Below, one piece after another: positions 43,465 through 52,575 of a DNA stretch of 64,000 nucleotides. Under the pieces are notes generated by a model, which did not search any database, had not been told where the DNA came from, and saw only the letters and a program-made list of their open reading frames with translations. Both the position numbers and the translations under genes were made by a program. The stretch is from Paludibacteraceae bacterium (lineage in GTDB: Bacteria > Bacteroidota > Bacteroidia > Bacteroidales > Paludibacteraceae). The DNA lies in contig JAFZPM010000027.1 in assembly GCA_017550335.1 (NCBI GenBank), forward strand, positions 1 to 64,000, written 5' to 3'. Each line of letters begins with the position of its first letter. The stretch's first letter is position 1.

Positions 43465-43866
43465 ATGCTGGAATATAAGAATATACATGAATTCAGGAAG
43501 GAAGACTTGGAGTCGCTGTTCCTTTCCGTCGAATGGTCTTCCGGCCATTATCCGGAGAAACTGGTGGTGGCCATGCGCAACTTCGAGACGGTCTATACCG
43601 CCTGGGACGGTGACCAACTCGTAGGACTGATTTGCGCGATGGACGATGGTGTCATGACGGCCTATGTCCACTACCTGCTTGTTCGTCCGACACACCAACA
43701 TCTGGGCATCGGACGACGCTTGGTGGAGATGATGAAGGAGCACTACAAGGATTACCTGCGCATTGTTATTGTAGCCTACAACGAGGAACTGGACTTCTAC
43801 GGATCGTGCGGTTTCAAGAAGGCGGACGATGCCAGTCCGATGTTCATCACTAGCCTGTGGACCTGA
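43465..43866 (+). CDS. GNAT family acetyltransferase
   Basis: This encodes 133 residues from ATG at 43465, 4 bp after the carbonic anhydrase stop. The acetyl-CoA motif is RPTHQHLGIGRRLVEMM (Q-x-x-G-I-G), and ELDFYGSCGFKKAD is the closing motif. The substrate is unknown. Confidence 0.88.
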   Translation: MLEYKNIHEFRKEDLESLFLSVEWSSGHYPEKLVVAMRNFETVYTAWDGDQLVGLICAMDDGVMTAYVHYLLVRPTHQHLGIGRRLVEMMKEHYKDYLRIVIVAYNEELDFYGSCGFKKADDASPMFITSLWT

Positions 43867-43880
43867 AAACTATCTGAGAT

Positions 43881-44114
43881 ATGCTGACCGTTGACACCAC
43901 CAATATGTGTTCTCACCTGCAGAAGAAACTGTTTGAGGTGGATGGTATTTATTATCCAATTTGGCAAGCCATGCAGGCAGATCCCGAACTGACGGCTGTG
44001 GTCCGTTCACGCCAGCTCCACATTTACCGTAATGGCAAAAAAGTATTGGTGCTGGCGGGGAAGTCCGCACCCAAGATCATACGGGAAGACCCTATCTGTG
44101 AGTTGCTCCACTGA
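43881..44114 (+). CDS. Small protein of unknown function
   Basis: This encodes 77 residues. It starts 14 bp after the GNAT stop and ends before the converging FKBP gene. The C-terminal half (SRQLHIYRNGKKVLVLAGKS) looks like a folded beta segment. No family recognised. It is accepted for its protein-like composition and position, but could be a fragment of a longer gene. Confidence 0.5.
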   Translation: MLTVDTTNMCSHLQKKLFEVDGIYYPIWQAMQADPELTAVVRSRQLHIYRNGKKVLVLAGKSAPKIIREDPICELLH

Positions 44115-44149
44115 TGGATAATATATTCCCTGAAATTTTAGAGCCGCTA

Positions 44150-44548
44150 TCAGGCGATCCCCAACAATTCCACCTCGAAGATCAGTGTCGAACCGCCCGG
44201 GATGCCCGGTTGGGAGAAATTTCCGTAACCCATTTCGGCAGGGATGTAGAGCTCCCATTTGTCGCCTATGTGCATCTGTTGCATGGCGATGATCCAACCC
44301 TCGATCAGGTCGCAAAGCCTGCAAGCCAAAGGCACGCCGCCACGGCTGCTGTCGAACTCTTTGCCGTCGATGGTCTTCCCTGTGTAGTGGGCGGTGATGA
44401 CGCTGCGGACCGTCGGTTTCGCGCTAGCCTGGTCGCCTTCGCTCAGCACTTTGTAATAGACACCCTTGGGTAACGCCTTGACGCCCGCTTCCTTCGCCTT
44501 CTCCTCAAGCCATTGCTTGTTCGCTTGTATGTACTCTTGTTTCGCCAT
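44150..44548 (-). CDS. FKBP-type peptidyl-prolyl isomerase
   Basis: This encodes 132 residues with no signal peptide, so it is probably cytoplasmic. A short N-terminal helix region precedes the FKBP domain: VITAHYTGKTIDGKEFDSS, GWIIAMQQMHIGDKWELYIP, and YGNFSQPGIPGGSTLIFEVEL. Most active-site aromatic positions are kept. It catalyses prolyl isomerisation in protein folding. Confidence 0.9.
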   Translation of the reverse strand: MAKQEYIQANKQWLEEKAKEAGVKALPKGVYYKVLSEGDQASAKPTVRSVITAHYTGKTIDGKEFDSSRGGVPLACRLCDLIEGWIIAMQQMHIGDKWELYIPAEMGYGNFSQPGIPGGSTLIFEVELLGIA

Positions 44549-44626
44549 TCCTGTGTTTTTGCAATTTAGTGGAAATGTAATGTGTATTGGGTTCCGAAGT
44601 GATAACTCCGTTGGGGTATGTTGGGG

Positions 44627-45586
44627 CTATTTTTTCTTCTTCAACTCCTTGATGGCTTCTTCCGCCATGGCTTTCGTTTCCTCGTCTCCGCTTTTAGCCA
44701 TCTTCTCGTAGTATTTGATGGCTTTTTTCGTGTCGCCTTTCTTCTCGTAACATGAGGCGATGTTAGCGATGACAGTCACATCGTCAGGATAGTCCTTGTG
44801 TATGCCAGTGAAACATTCTATCGCTTTGTCGTACTCTTTTTTCCTCGCCAACAAGTACCCCTTGTCGTTCCGGAACTTCAACGTCTGCTTTTTAGTGAGC
44901 AGTTTGTCCACCAGTTTCTCGGCCGCTTCCATCTCGCCAGTTGATACTATATCTGCGAAATAGGATTGCATGCTTTCGTAGAAGACATCCTCGCTCTCTT
45001 CGATTTTCTTGTCGTTTGTCCATAGCCAGCTGTTATGGTCTTTCTCGTCGATAAGTTTGCACATATAGTCTGTCACCTTGTCGACTGTAGGTTTTTCCGC
45101 CCAGGGTTCCTTCTCCGAATTGCCACATGAATTGGTCATTTGCTTGTCAGACAATTCTAGCATCACGTGTATGCGTCCGAAATGCAGATCCAATCGTTTG
45201 GGGTTACATGACAATCCTTTGTCTATCATCTGGAAGGCTATTTCTATGGAGTCTTTGCAGTAGGTTTTGACGGGATAGACATATCCGGTTATGGCTCCGG
45301 TCGAATCGGTAAGTGGCATGTAATCGTCAACTCCCTCCGGCAAGGTGGTGGCGGTTCCGATATGTTCGGTCTCCCCGACCCAATAGTAGTAGTTGAACCA
45401 TGCGGCATAGAGGTCGGCCGACTTGGGTTCCTCTTTTTCCCAAACCAAAAGCTCGTTTCTAGCTTTAATGGTATCCTTCGCATGAATGTGTTTGAAAACC
45501 TCGTCGTGGTGATTGGCTGCCGAAAGACTATTGCAAACCATGATAAAAGACGCTAAAAGAATTTGTTGGGCGATATGTTTCCTCAT
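44627..45586 (-). CDS. Secreted TPR-like protein
   Basis: This encodes 319 residues. A signal peptide (IAQQILLASFIMVCNSLSA) leads into helix pairs. The last ~110 residues are clear TPRs (GYLLARKKEYDKAIECFTGI, IASCYEKKGDTKKAIKYYEK). It is related to the protein at 31328-32386. The promoter is probably at 45612-45644. Confidence 0.78.
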   Translation of the reverse strand: MRKHIAQQILLASFIMVCNSLSAANHHDEVFKHIHAKDTIKARNELLVWEKEEPKSADLYAAWFNYYYWVGETEHIGTATTLPEGVDDYMPLTDSTGAITGYVYPVKTYCKDSIEIAFQMIDKGLSCNPKRLDLHFGRIHVMLELSDKQMTNSCGNSEKEPWAEKPTVDKVTDYMCKLIDEKDHNSWLWTNDKKIEESEDVFYESMQSYFADIVSTGEMEAAEKLVDKLLTKKQTLKFRNDKGYLLARKKEYDKAIECFTGIHKDYPDDVTVIANIASCYEKKGDTKKAIKYYEKMAKSGDEETKAMAEEAIKELKKKK

Positions 45587-45611
45587 GACTTCGTTATTTT
45601 TTTGCTTTATA

Positions 45612-45644
45612 CAAAAATAATAAAGTTTATGATGTGTGTTGCAA
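45612..45644 (-). promoter_or_regulatory. Promoter of the TPR gene
   Basis: On the minus strand TTG (45644-45642), 22 bp, then TATTTTTG (45619-45612) fits the -33/-7 consensus. Confidence 0.5.
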
Positions 45645-45767
45645 TTAGGTACTAAATAAATCCTTGCCCATATTTTAATCGGATCATGCGTTTCCCTCTT
45701 GTTTCCCTTGGTTTTGCGGTAGATGATGCGTAATTTTGAGAGATTGTAAACGTAAACGAAACTTTTG

Positions 45768-46253
45768 ATGACTCATATCCGAAAAATACAGAAAGAAGAG
45801 ATACTCGTGTTGGACGATTTCCTCTACGAAGCCATCTTTATCCCTCAAGGCGTGGTGCCGCCGCCACGTTCCATCATCGAACAGGAGGATTTGCAACTCT
45901 ATGTGCGTGGTTTCGGGGAGTCTCCTCACGACCATTGCCTGGTGGCGGAGTGTGACGGCAAGATCGTCGGTGCCGTATGGGTGCGGGTGATGGACGATTA
46001 TGGGCATGTGGACAACCAGACCCCTTCGTTGGCCATCTCCCTCTATCCAGACTATCGTGGACAAGGTATTGGTACACAACTGCTTCACCAGATGCTCGAA
46101 CTCCTCCGCCAGAAAGGCTATGCGCAAGTATCATTGTCGGTGCAGAAGGCGAACTATGCGCTCCGTATGTATCAAAAGGCAGGTTTCAAGATCATGGAGG
46201 ATAGGGGAGAGGAGCTCCTAATGCTCGCACAACTCCCCCCTCCAATCCGTTAA
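45768..46253 (+). CDS. GNAT family acetyltransferase
   Basis: This encodes 161 residues from ATG at 45768. Motif A is LYPDYRGQGIGTQLLHQML (R-G-Q-G-I-G), and ALRMYQKAGFKIMEDRG is motif B. It is like RimI-type enzymes. The substrate is not known. Confidence 0.88.
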   Translation: MTHIRKIQKEEILVLDDFLYEAIFIPQGVVPPPRSIIEQEDLQLYVRGFGESPHDHCLVAECDGKIVGAVWVRVMDDYGHVDNQTPSLAISLYPDYRGQGIGTQLLHQMLELLRQKGYAQVSLSVQKANYALRMYQKAGFKIMEDRGEELLMLAQLPPPIR

Positions 46254-46308
46254 CCCTCCAAGTCGAAATCTCCCAATCTCCAATTCTCCCCCCAAAAAAC
46301 ACACCCTA

Positions 46309-46342
46309 TGCCACGATTTGGCACACCCCTTTCATATATTTG
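46309..46342 (+). promoter_or_regulatory. WYL operator and promoter of the second WYL gene
   Basis: Dyad TGCCA-CGATT-TGGCA (46309-46323), 15 bp, then TATATTTG at 46335-46342. The same arrangement precedes the genes at 55170 and 57583, so the regulator probably controls itself and both of these. Confidence 0.75.
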
Positions 46343-46360
46343 CAAAAAAAATCATTCGAT

Positions 46361-47287
46361 ATGGCAGGGAAAGGACCAAATCTAATTAGAAAGTATGTCT
46401 GGTTGGTAGACACTATCAACCGCAGTCAAAAGATTTCCTTTGACGATCTGAACAAGAAGTGGAAGGGAAACGTGGACCTCAGCGGAGGAGCCGATCTCCC
46501 TAAACGCACCTTCGAGAACTGGCGCAAAACTATTGAGGAAATGTTTGATATCAATATCGAGAACGAGCGTTGTGATGAGTATCGCTACTACATAGAGAAC
46601 AGTGATGACCTCAATAACGGCGGCCTGCGTTCGTGGATCATCAACACGTTCTGTGTCAGCAACACCTTGCTCGGCAGCCAAACCATCAAAGACCGTATCC
46701 TGCTGGAGTACGTACCCTCCGGACAGGCATACCTGCAAACCATCATCGAGGCCATGAAGGAGAACCATGTGCTCAACATGACCTATCATAGTTTCTGGAA
46801 AGACAAAGAGGGAAATTATGATGTGCACCCCTATTGCGTGAAGTTATTCCGTCAACGATGGTATATGGTGGCACAGGGAACCTATCATGATGATGAGCCA
46901 AGGATATATGCATTAGATCGTATTCAGGAATTGAATGTGAAGGACGAGACATTTGAGTTGCCAAAAAATTGGGATGCGAATGAATACTTTGATGGTAGTT
47001 ACGGTATTATTACCAACCCTCATGAGGAGAAACAGGAAGTCAAGATAAAGGTATCGGCGAGTCAAGCCAATTACATACGTAGCCTGAAGATACATGAATC
47101 GCAAGAGGAAGTGGAACGCAATGAAGAATACAGTATCTTCACCTTCTTCCTCCGTCCGGAGTTCGATTTCCAACAAGAGCTATTGAAGAATGGGGAAGAT
47201 GTGGAAGTGCTTGAGCCTCAATGGCTTCGTAATGAGATAGGAGAAAAGATAAAAAGGATGTGGGATAAATATAAAGGAGACAAATGA
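46361..47287 (+). CDS. WYL-domain transcription regulator of the defence island
   Basis: This encodes 308 residues from ATG at 46361, 19 bp after the -7 box. The N-terminal ~100 residues form a winged-HTH-like region (DLPKRTFENWRKTIEEMFDI). The WYL domain follows (VLNMTYHSFWKDKEGNYDVHP, RQRWYMVAQGTYHDDEPRIY, ALDRI) with a C-terminal WCX-like extension. Its ATGA overlap with the exonuclease gene links the two. It is different in sequence from the regulator at 33592. It probably binds the TGCC-N7-GGCA dyads. Confidence 0.88.
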   Translation: MAGKGPNLIRKYVWLVDTINRSQKISFDDLNKKWKGNVDLSGGADLPKRTFENWRKTIEEMFDINIENERCDEYRYYIENSDDLNNGGLRSWIINTFCVSNTLLGSQTIKDRILLEYVPSGQAYLQTIIEAMKENHVLNMTYHSFWKDKEGNYDVHPYCVKLFRQRWYMVAQGTYHDDEPRIYALDRIQELNVKDETFELPKNWDANEYFDGSYGIITNPHEEKQEVKIKVSASQANYIRSLKIHESQEEVERNEEYSIFTFFLRPEFDFQQELLKNGEDVEVLEPQWLRNEIGEKIKRMWDKYKGDK

Positions 47288-47778
47288 AAGACTTTGCAGC
47301 AATAGATTTTGAGACGGCCAACAATGAGCGCTCTTCCGTGTGCTCCGTCGGCATTGTCATCGTGCGGGATGGTGAGTTTGTGGACTCGTTCTACTCCCTT
47401 ATTCAGCCAGAGCCCAACTATTACAATTACTGGTGTTCGCAGGTCCATGGCCTTTGCCGCGAGGACACGGACGATGCGCCCGTCTTCCCTAAGGTCTGGG
47501 CGCAGATCGAGCCGTTGATTGAGGGTCTGCCCCTTGTGGCGCACAACAGCTCATTTGACGAGAGTTGTCTGAAGGCAGTCTTCCGCACCTACCAGATGGA
47601 CTATCCTGATTACGAGTTCCATTGCACCTGCGTAGCGGCCCGTAGACATTTCGGGAAGCGCTTGCCCAACCACCAGCTGCACGTTGTTGCCGAGGCCTGC
47701 GGTTACCATCTGGAGAACCACCATCACGCACTGGCGGATGCTGAGGCTTGCGCTTGGATCGCGAGGGAGATATTGTAG
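47284..47778 (+). CDS. DEDDh 3'-5' exonuclease (DnaQ-like)
   Basis: This encodes 164 residues. ExoI motif AAIDFETAN (Asp, Glu), ExoII motif LVAHNSSFDESCL (Asp) and ExoIII motif HHALADAEACAW (His, Asp) give the DEDDh set. Such enzymes trim DNA or RNA 3' ends. The start overlaps the WYL stop (ATGA), so both are made from one transcript, which suggests a role in the same response. Confidence 0.9.
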   Translation: MKDFAAIDFETANNERSSVCSVGIVIVRDGEFVDSFYSLIQPEPNYYNYWCSQVHGLCREDTDDAPVFPKVWAQIEPLIEGLPLVAHNSSFDESCLKAVFRTYQMDYPDYEFHCTCVAARRHFGKRLPNHQLHVVAEACGYHLENHHHALADAEACAWIAREIL

Positions 47779-47920
47779 ATAGGGTGGTGTGGGTATTGGC
47801 GAAATTTGCGAATACTACTCAGCATGGTGTTATTAAAGAAATGACACATACTTGTTCCAATGATGTTTAATGGAAAGATGTTGAGAGAGCGAGGAAGAAA
47901 TGACGAGTTAAGCAAATTAT

Positions 47921-47964
47921 GAATATAAAAAAGTTTGTAGTGAATATAAAAAAGTTTATATTTG
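47921..47964 (+). promoter_or_regulatory. Promoter of the AbiE pair with two direct repeats
   Basis: TTTG (47934-47937), 19 bp, TATATTTG (47957-47964) is a textbook Bacteroidetes promoter. Direct repeats GAATATAAAAAAGTTTRTA at 47921-47939 and 47942-47960 (21 bp period) cover both boxes, a likely site for autorepression by the AbiEi antitoxin. Confidence 0.75.
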
Positions 47965-48001
47965 CTATAATTTTATCTTCAAATTCGCAAAAATTGGTAA
48001 T

Positions 48002-48763
48002 ATGGCCACAAAAATACAACAGATATTAGAGACCACTCCAAGAGACTCCATATTGTTTGGCTCATGGCTTTCTGACCATGGATTGGATGCTAGAGGTCAA
48101 TATGCCTATATGAAGAGCGGATGGTTAGACCGCATTTCAAAAGGAGTTTACAAGATCCATGGAACCGAACCAAGTCTGTTGGCTGCGATATCGTCTTATA
48201 ACACACAACTTGGTAAGAGTTGTATCGTTGGTGCATATACTGCATTGGAACTTCGAGGGTATTCACATTATCTATCTATGGGGAAGTCGACAGCATACTT
48301 GTTTACGAATAAAAGCAACAGGTTACCCTCTTGGCTATTAAAAGACGAGTGGAATATGGCTGTAAAATATATGATAACCTCATTTCTAAGTGATGAACTG
48401 TTGGGTGTAGAGACAATGCGTGTAGAGCAACATAACTTACTCGTATCATCGCCAGAACGCGCTTTCCTTGAATGCTTGAACTTGCCTGATGCCTCTTCTT
48501 CCCTATTAGACATCTATTATCTAATGGAGAGTTTGACAACTTTGCGTCCCAAATTGGTACAAACGTTGTTGGAATCATGTACTTCTCATAAAGTGAAACG
48601 GTTGTTTCTCTATATGGCAGAGAAAGCGAACCATCCTTGGTTTAAGGCTCTAAAACCAGAGACTATAAACATTGGGACATCAAGACTTATGATCACGTCC
48701 ACAGGAAAGTATATAAAAAAATATAACATGACGATTTCTAAAGAACTTGCTGAATATGAATGA
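48002..48763 (+). CDS. abiEi: AbiEi-like antitoxin
   Basis: This encodes 253 residues. The N-terminal winged-HTH region (DHGLDARGQYAYMKSGWLDRI, SKGVYKI) is typical of AbiEi antitoxins, and VGAYTALELRGYSHY is the core of the C-terminal domain. AbiEi represses the operon and counters AbiEii by an indirect (type IV) mechanism. The stop overlaps the toxin start by 8 bp. Base composition is visibly more A+T-rich than upstream genes, suggesting transfer. Confidence 0.88.
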   Translation: MATKIQQILETTPRDSILFGSWLSDHGLDARGQYAYMKSGWLDRISKGVYKIHGTEPSLLAAISSYNTQLGKSCIVGAYTALELRGYSHYLSMGKSTAYLFTNKSNRLPSWLLKDEWNMAVKYMITSFLSDELLGVETMRVEQHNLLVSSPERAFLECLNLPDASSSLLDIYYLMESLTTLRPKLVQTLLESCTSHKVKRLFLYMAEKANHPWFKALKPETINIGTSRLMITSTGKYIKKYNMTISKELAEYE

Positions 48764-49670
48764 TAATATAAAATCAAGCGTCTACGTTCAGAAGGTGGAA
48801 TTTCTACTTCGCCTGATTCCTATTGTTATGGAAGAGAACGTGTTTGCAATACATGGTGGGACGGCCATTAATTTGTTTTTGAAGAATCTGCCACGCTATT
48901 CTGTAGACATTGATCTGACATATATACCCTTAGCAGATAGAGAGACAAGCATGTCTGATATCAATTATCATCTGAAGTCTATTTGTGACAAAGCAAATCG
49001 TGCATTCAAAGGTATACATGTGATTCCCAATTATAGTACATGTAAATTGTTGTGTGAGTATCGTGGCAAGCAGGTTAAGATTGAAGTGAATCAAACAAAG
49101 AGAGGAATTGTCGGTGGAAATGTGCTTACTGTCCCATTGAGTGACAAGGCACAAGGAGAGTTCGCTCTCTATTGTGAAGCAAAAATTGTTCCGCTGACAC
49201 TGTTATATGGCGGGAAGGTCGCTGCGGCATTGTCTCGCCAACATCCACGAGATTTGTTTGACGTGAAGTATATGGATATTCCCCTAAGTGAATGTCGTGA
49301 AGGACTTATCTTCTGTTTGCTTGGTAGTGACAGACCGATTCACGAATCATTAGCGCCAAGTTTGATTGACCAGCGAGAAGCGATGGAAAATCAGTTCACT
49401 GGAATGACAGAGATTCCGTTTACATACAAAGAATTTGAAGAAACTCGAACAAAACTCATTTCAGATGTACGGTCACTAGTGACAGAAGAAGATAAGAAGT
49501 TCCTGATTAGTTTTGAATCAGGACAACCCGAATGGGACGGATATAAATTTGAATATTTCAAGGATTATCCATCCGTAAAATGGAAACTCCTCAATCTGCA
49601 AAAACTTGCGAAACAGAATCCGCAGAAGTTAAGGGAGCAGGTTGAGAAACTAACCGCATTGTTGAAATAA
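48756..49670 (+). CDS. abiEii: AbiEii-like nucleotidyltransferase toxin
   Basis: This encodes 304 residues from ATG at 48756, overlapping AbiEi. The toxin motifs are HGGTAINLFLKNLPRYSVD followed by IDLTY (GG...DxD, metal site), KVAAALSRQHPRDLFDVKY (motif III with Lys and Arg-Asp) and the following Asp. AbiEii enzymes transfer nucleotides to tRNA acceptor ends and block growth during phage infection. This target is of note, since tRNA-like RNAs and RtcB occur 11 kb upstream, but no link is shown. Confidence 0.9.
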   Translation: MNDNIKSSVYVQKVEFLLRLIPIVMEENVFAIHGGTAINLFLKNLPRYSVDIDLTYIPLADRETSMSDINYHLKSICDKANRAFKGIHVIPNYSTCKLLCEYRGKQVKIEVNQTKRGIVGGNVLTVPLSDKAQGEFALYCEAKIVPLTLLYGGKVAAALSRQHPRDLFDVKYMDIPLSECREGLIFCLLGSDRPIHESLAPSLIDQREAMENQFTGMTEIPFTYKEFEETRTKLISDVRSLVTEEDKKFLISFESGQPEWDGYKFEYFKDYPSVKWKLLNLQKLAKQNPQKLREQVEKLTALLK

Positions 49671-49884
49671 GTAAAAGGTGTCGTGATTTCCGTGGAAGCA
49701 ATTATTTGATTCATATGTATATGTATTGATGCTTTTCGCAAATCAATAATTTGTTTTACTTTTGGGGATGGTGATGGCTTGCGTGGAATGTAGATTGTGG
49801 ATTTTCCATAATCATTTTTGCGCACTGCTAGACGAAGCATATGTTTGTATTGTGAGAAAGATATTATAATTAACAAAATCATCT

Positions 49885-52575
49885 ATGACGATTGATCCTA
49901 TACAACTCATAAAAGATTTCATTCACGATTATTTGCATGATAATATAGATGAAATAGTTAACTTCCAACTTTATGATCTAAGAAAGGACGATAAGTATGG
50001 TTGTCCTGATCGAAAGTTTGATTCGGATGACACCAATATAATGCGTGCGATTTATTGTGTTTTATTCTCTGATGCATGGCAAGGACTTTCTATGGAAACA
50101 CTAGAAGATTATACCTACAGAGGTGATACTATGAACACGTATAATACGATGTTCGGGAAACCTTGTAGGGATTCGCTTCATCCTGGATTGGATAAGTTCA
50201 ACCCGTCAAAAGAACTTGTCTCAAAGGTTGAGTATTTCCAAAAATGTGTGTGTGGAACCATTGGCAACATGAGTGTGTTGCCGAATGTCGGGTATGAATA
50301 CAAAGGTGAGTATGAGACCATGAATACTTACCGTGGATGCCACTATATCTGGCATGACTTCTTTGACCAATTCCTTGTTGCTTTGCAAACCGTGTTGGAG
50401 AATAAAAAGAATGTGGATTTTCCTCTTCAAAAACATATAATGCTTAATGAGCAGGCATTCCGTCCTTATATGGATGATGAGGGTGTTACTCGCCTTTCCC
50501 AAGCGTTGTTGTGGGAAGACTACCTTAATTGTGATGGGAAGCCTTTCATTTCTTCTAAAGGATTCTACTATTGGAGGAAATCCGACATGACTGCTGAGGA
50601 TTACCTGCTAGAAGCGGAACGTTATGTGGATTTTGCCACAGAAGTTATCCGGCATAGAGCAGATATAATGGTTAAGAAATTAAAGATGAAACTAAATATG
50701 AAGCATAGGACTATTGACCCTGTGGCAATCAAAGAACTGACTTGCTTAGATTTCCACATTCCTTCATACCAACGTGGTTATAGATGGACTACGCAACAGG
50801 TTAACGAACTGCTTGAAGACATTGAAGATTTTTGTGAAAAGGGAGCTAAAGGCATTTACTGCATACAACCGCTTGTGGTGAAAGAACTTGGCATTTCCTG
50901 GGACGTGATAGATGGGCAGCAACGACTCACCACCATCAATATCATTCTTTCCTGTCTGAACCAAGAGAAGTATAAACTGCGATATCAAACACGCCCCCAA
51001 AGTCAGATATTCCTCAGCGATATTCTCAATCGCACGGAAGTTGAGGCCAAAGAGAATATAGACTTCTATCACATGTTCGAAGCACGTAATTTTATTCTTC
51101 GCTGGAAACAAGGTAAGAATGAGGATTTTATCAGAAATTTCACAGAGGTCTTGCTAAATAAAGTTAAGTTCATCTGGTATGATACAGACACGCAGGACCC
51201 AATTGAGGTGTTCACTCGCTTGAACATTGATAAAATACCGCTCACCTCTGCAGAATTGATCAAAGCGATTTTTCTCAATCGTTCTAACTTCCCGTCGGAT
51301 GAAAATTATGAGAGGATTCGGCTCTTACAACAGGATATCGCTTCACAATGGAACGAGATGGAGTCCATGTTGCAAAACGATGAGTTTTGGCTCTTCTTCC
51401 ATGACGTTGCCGACACGCATGAAACGCGCATCGATTTCATCTTTGAGTTGATGTGTAGCCAACGTGTGTTGGGTGAGCCGTCTGAGGATATTGGTACCGA
51501 CCAATCTCGTGTGTTCCGCTATTTTTATGGTTACTTCCATGATGAAAAATACAGCGAAGCGACGCTGAAAATCGTTTGGGATGAGGTCAAGAAGATATGT
51601 GGCACACTGTACGAATGGTTTACTCATCTTGAACTTTACCACTATATTGGTTACTTGATGGCTCGCCCTAAAGAATCCACACGACAGAAAGGGAATCCTG
51701 CTGCACAGCAAACTCTCCTTTTCAAATATCTCACTGAATGGAACAAGCCTGGCATGACCATCGGAAAGTTCAAGGAATATCTCATTGGCGAAATCAACAA
51801 TACTCTGAATGATTGCGCAGACCTTGGAAAAATTTATGAGCAGAAAGGTTGCCCAAAGACGCAATGCCGCCCGCTGTTGCTCCTACATAATGTTGAATCG
51901 GTCATACAACAGGGTCTGATTGTGCAGAAAGAGTATGGACAGAGTATCTTTTCAAAATTCCCATTTAATCTTTATAAAAAAGAAAAATGGGACGTGGAAC
52001 ACATCGACTCTAACACAACAAATGATCTCACAGATTTCAATGAGCAGAAGGAATGGCTGTTGACAACCTATGTTATATCGACTGAAGAACAGAGGGAACA
52101 GATAAAAAACTTCTGTCTTGACATGCAGGATAACGATAATGAGGCGGAGCGAAAGTCCGTTTTTGACAAACTGGCGCATGAGATTCTTCCGGAGGGAAAT
52201 GCTGAAGAGTATCTCAACGGAGATGAAAAAAACATGGCGTGGAACTTCACACTCTTAGACGAAAGTACGAATCGAGGTTACGGCAACGCTATTTTCCCTG
52301 CCAAACGTCGAACCATCATAGGTAAGGAACAGGGGGTATATTATCCAACTCCAACATTCAATAAGGAAAAGGGCTTTGAGATTCCAATGGAGCGGAAGTC
52401 CAAGTCTGCCTTCATTCCACCTTGCACAAAACAGGCTTTCATGAAATACTACAGTCCCACCTCTGGAAGCATGGTGGCGTGGACAAAAAATGATGCGGAA
52501 GCCTATTTGAAGAATATATATCGCACCTTATCCCCAAAATTCAACGTTAAAGACTATGTTTCAAACTCTATATAA
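49885..52575 (+). CDS. DUF262/DUF1524 (GmrSD-like) protein with an N-terminal extension
   Basis: This encodes 896 residues. The first ~275 residues are a separate domain that I cannot name (DAWQGLSMETLEDYTYRGDT). DUF262 begins near 290 with FHIPSYQRGYRWTTQQV and has WDVIDGQQRLTTINII near 345, the conserved DGQQR nucleotide-binding motif. The C-terminal region near 702 has WDVEHIDSNTTNDL, the HNH-like DUF1524 motif (EHI). GmrSD/BrxU-like proteins are NTP-dependent type IV restriction nucleases. The next gene is a second DUF262 protein, overlapping by 20 bp. Confidence 0.85.
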   Translation: MTIDPIQLIKDFIHDYLHDNIDEIVNFQLYDLRKDDKYGCPDRKFDSDDTNIMRAIYCVLFSDAWQGLSMETLEDYTYRGDTMNTYNTMFGKPCRDSLHPGLDKFNPSKELVSKVEYFQKCVCGTIGNMSVLPNVGYEYKGEYETMNTYRGCHYIWHDFFDQFLVALQTVLENKKNVDFPLQKHIMLNEQAFRPYMDDEGVTRLSQALLWEDYLNCDGKPFISSKGFYYWRKSDMTAEDYLLEAERYVDFATEVIRHRADIMVKKLKMKLNMKHRTIDPVAIKELTCLDFHIPSYQRGYRWTTQQVNELLEDIEDFCEKGAKGIYCIQPLVVKELGISWDVIDGQQRLTTINIILSCLNQEKYKLRYQTRPQSQIFLSDILNRTEVEAKENIDFYHMFEARNFILRWKQGKNEDFIRNFTEVLLNKVKFIWYDTDTQDPIEVFTRLNIDKIPLTSAELIKAIFLNRSNFPSDENYERIRLLQQDIASQWNEMESMLQNDEFWLFFHDVADTHETRIDFIFELMCSQRVLGEPSEDIGTDQSRVFRYFYGYFHDEKYSEATLKIVWDEVKKICGTLYEWFTHLELYHYIGYLMARPKESTRQKGNPAAQQTLLFKYLTEWNKPGMTIGKFKEYLIGEINNTLNDCADLGKIYEQKGCPKTQCRPLLLLHNVESVIQQGLIVQKEYGQSIFSKFPFNLYKKEKWDVEHIDSNTTNDLTDFNEQKEWLLTTYVISTEEQREQIKNFCLDMQDNDNEAERKSVFDKLAHEILPEGNAEEYLNGDEKNMAWNFTLLDESTNRGYGNAIFPAKRRTIIGKEQGVYYPTPTFNKEKGFEIPMERKSKSAFIPPCTKQAFMKYYSPTSGSMVAWTKNDAEAYLKNIYRTLSPKFNVKDYVSNSI

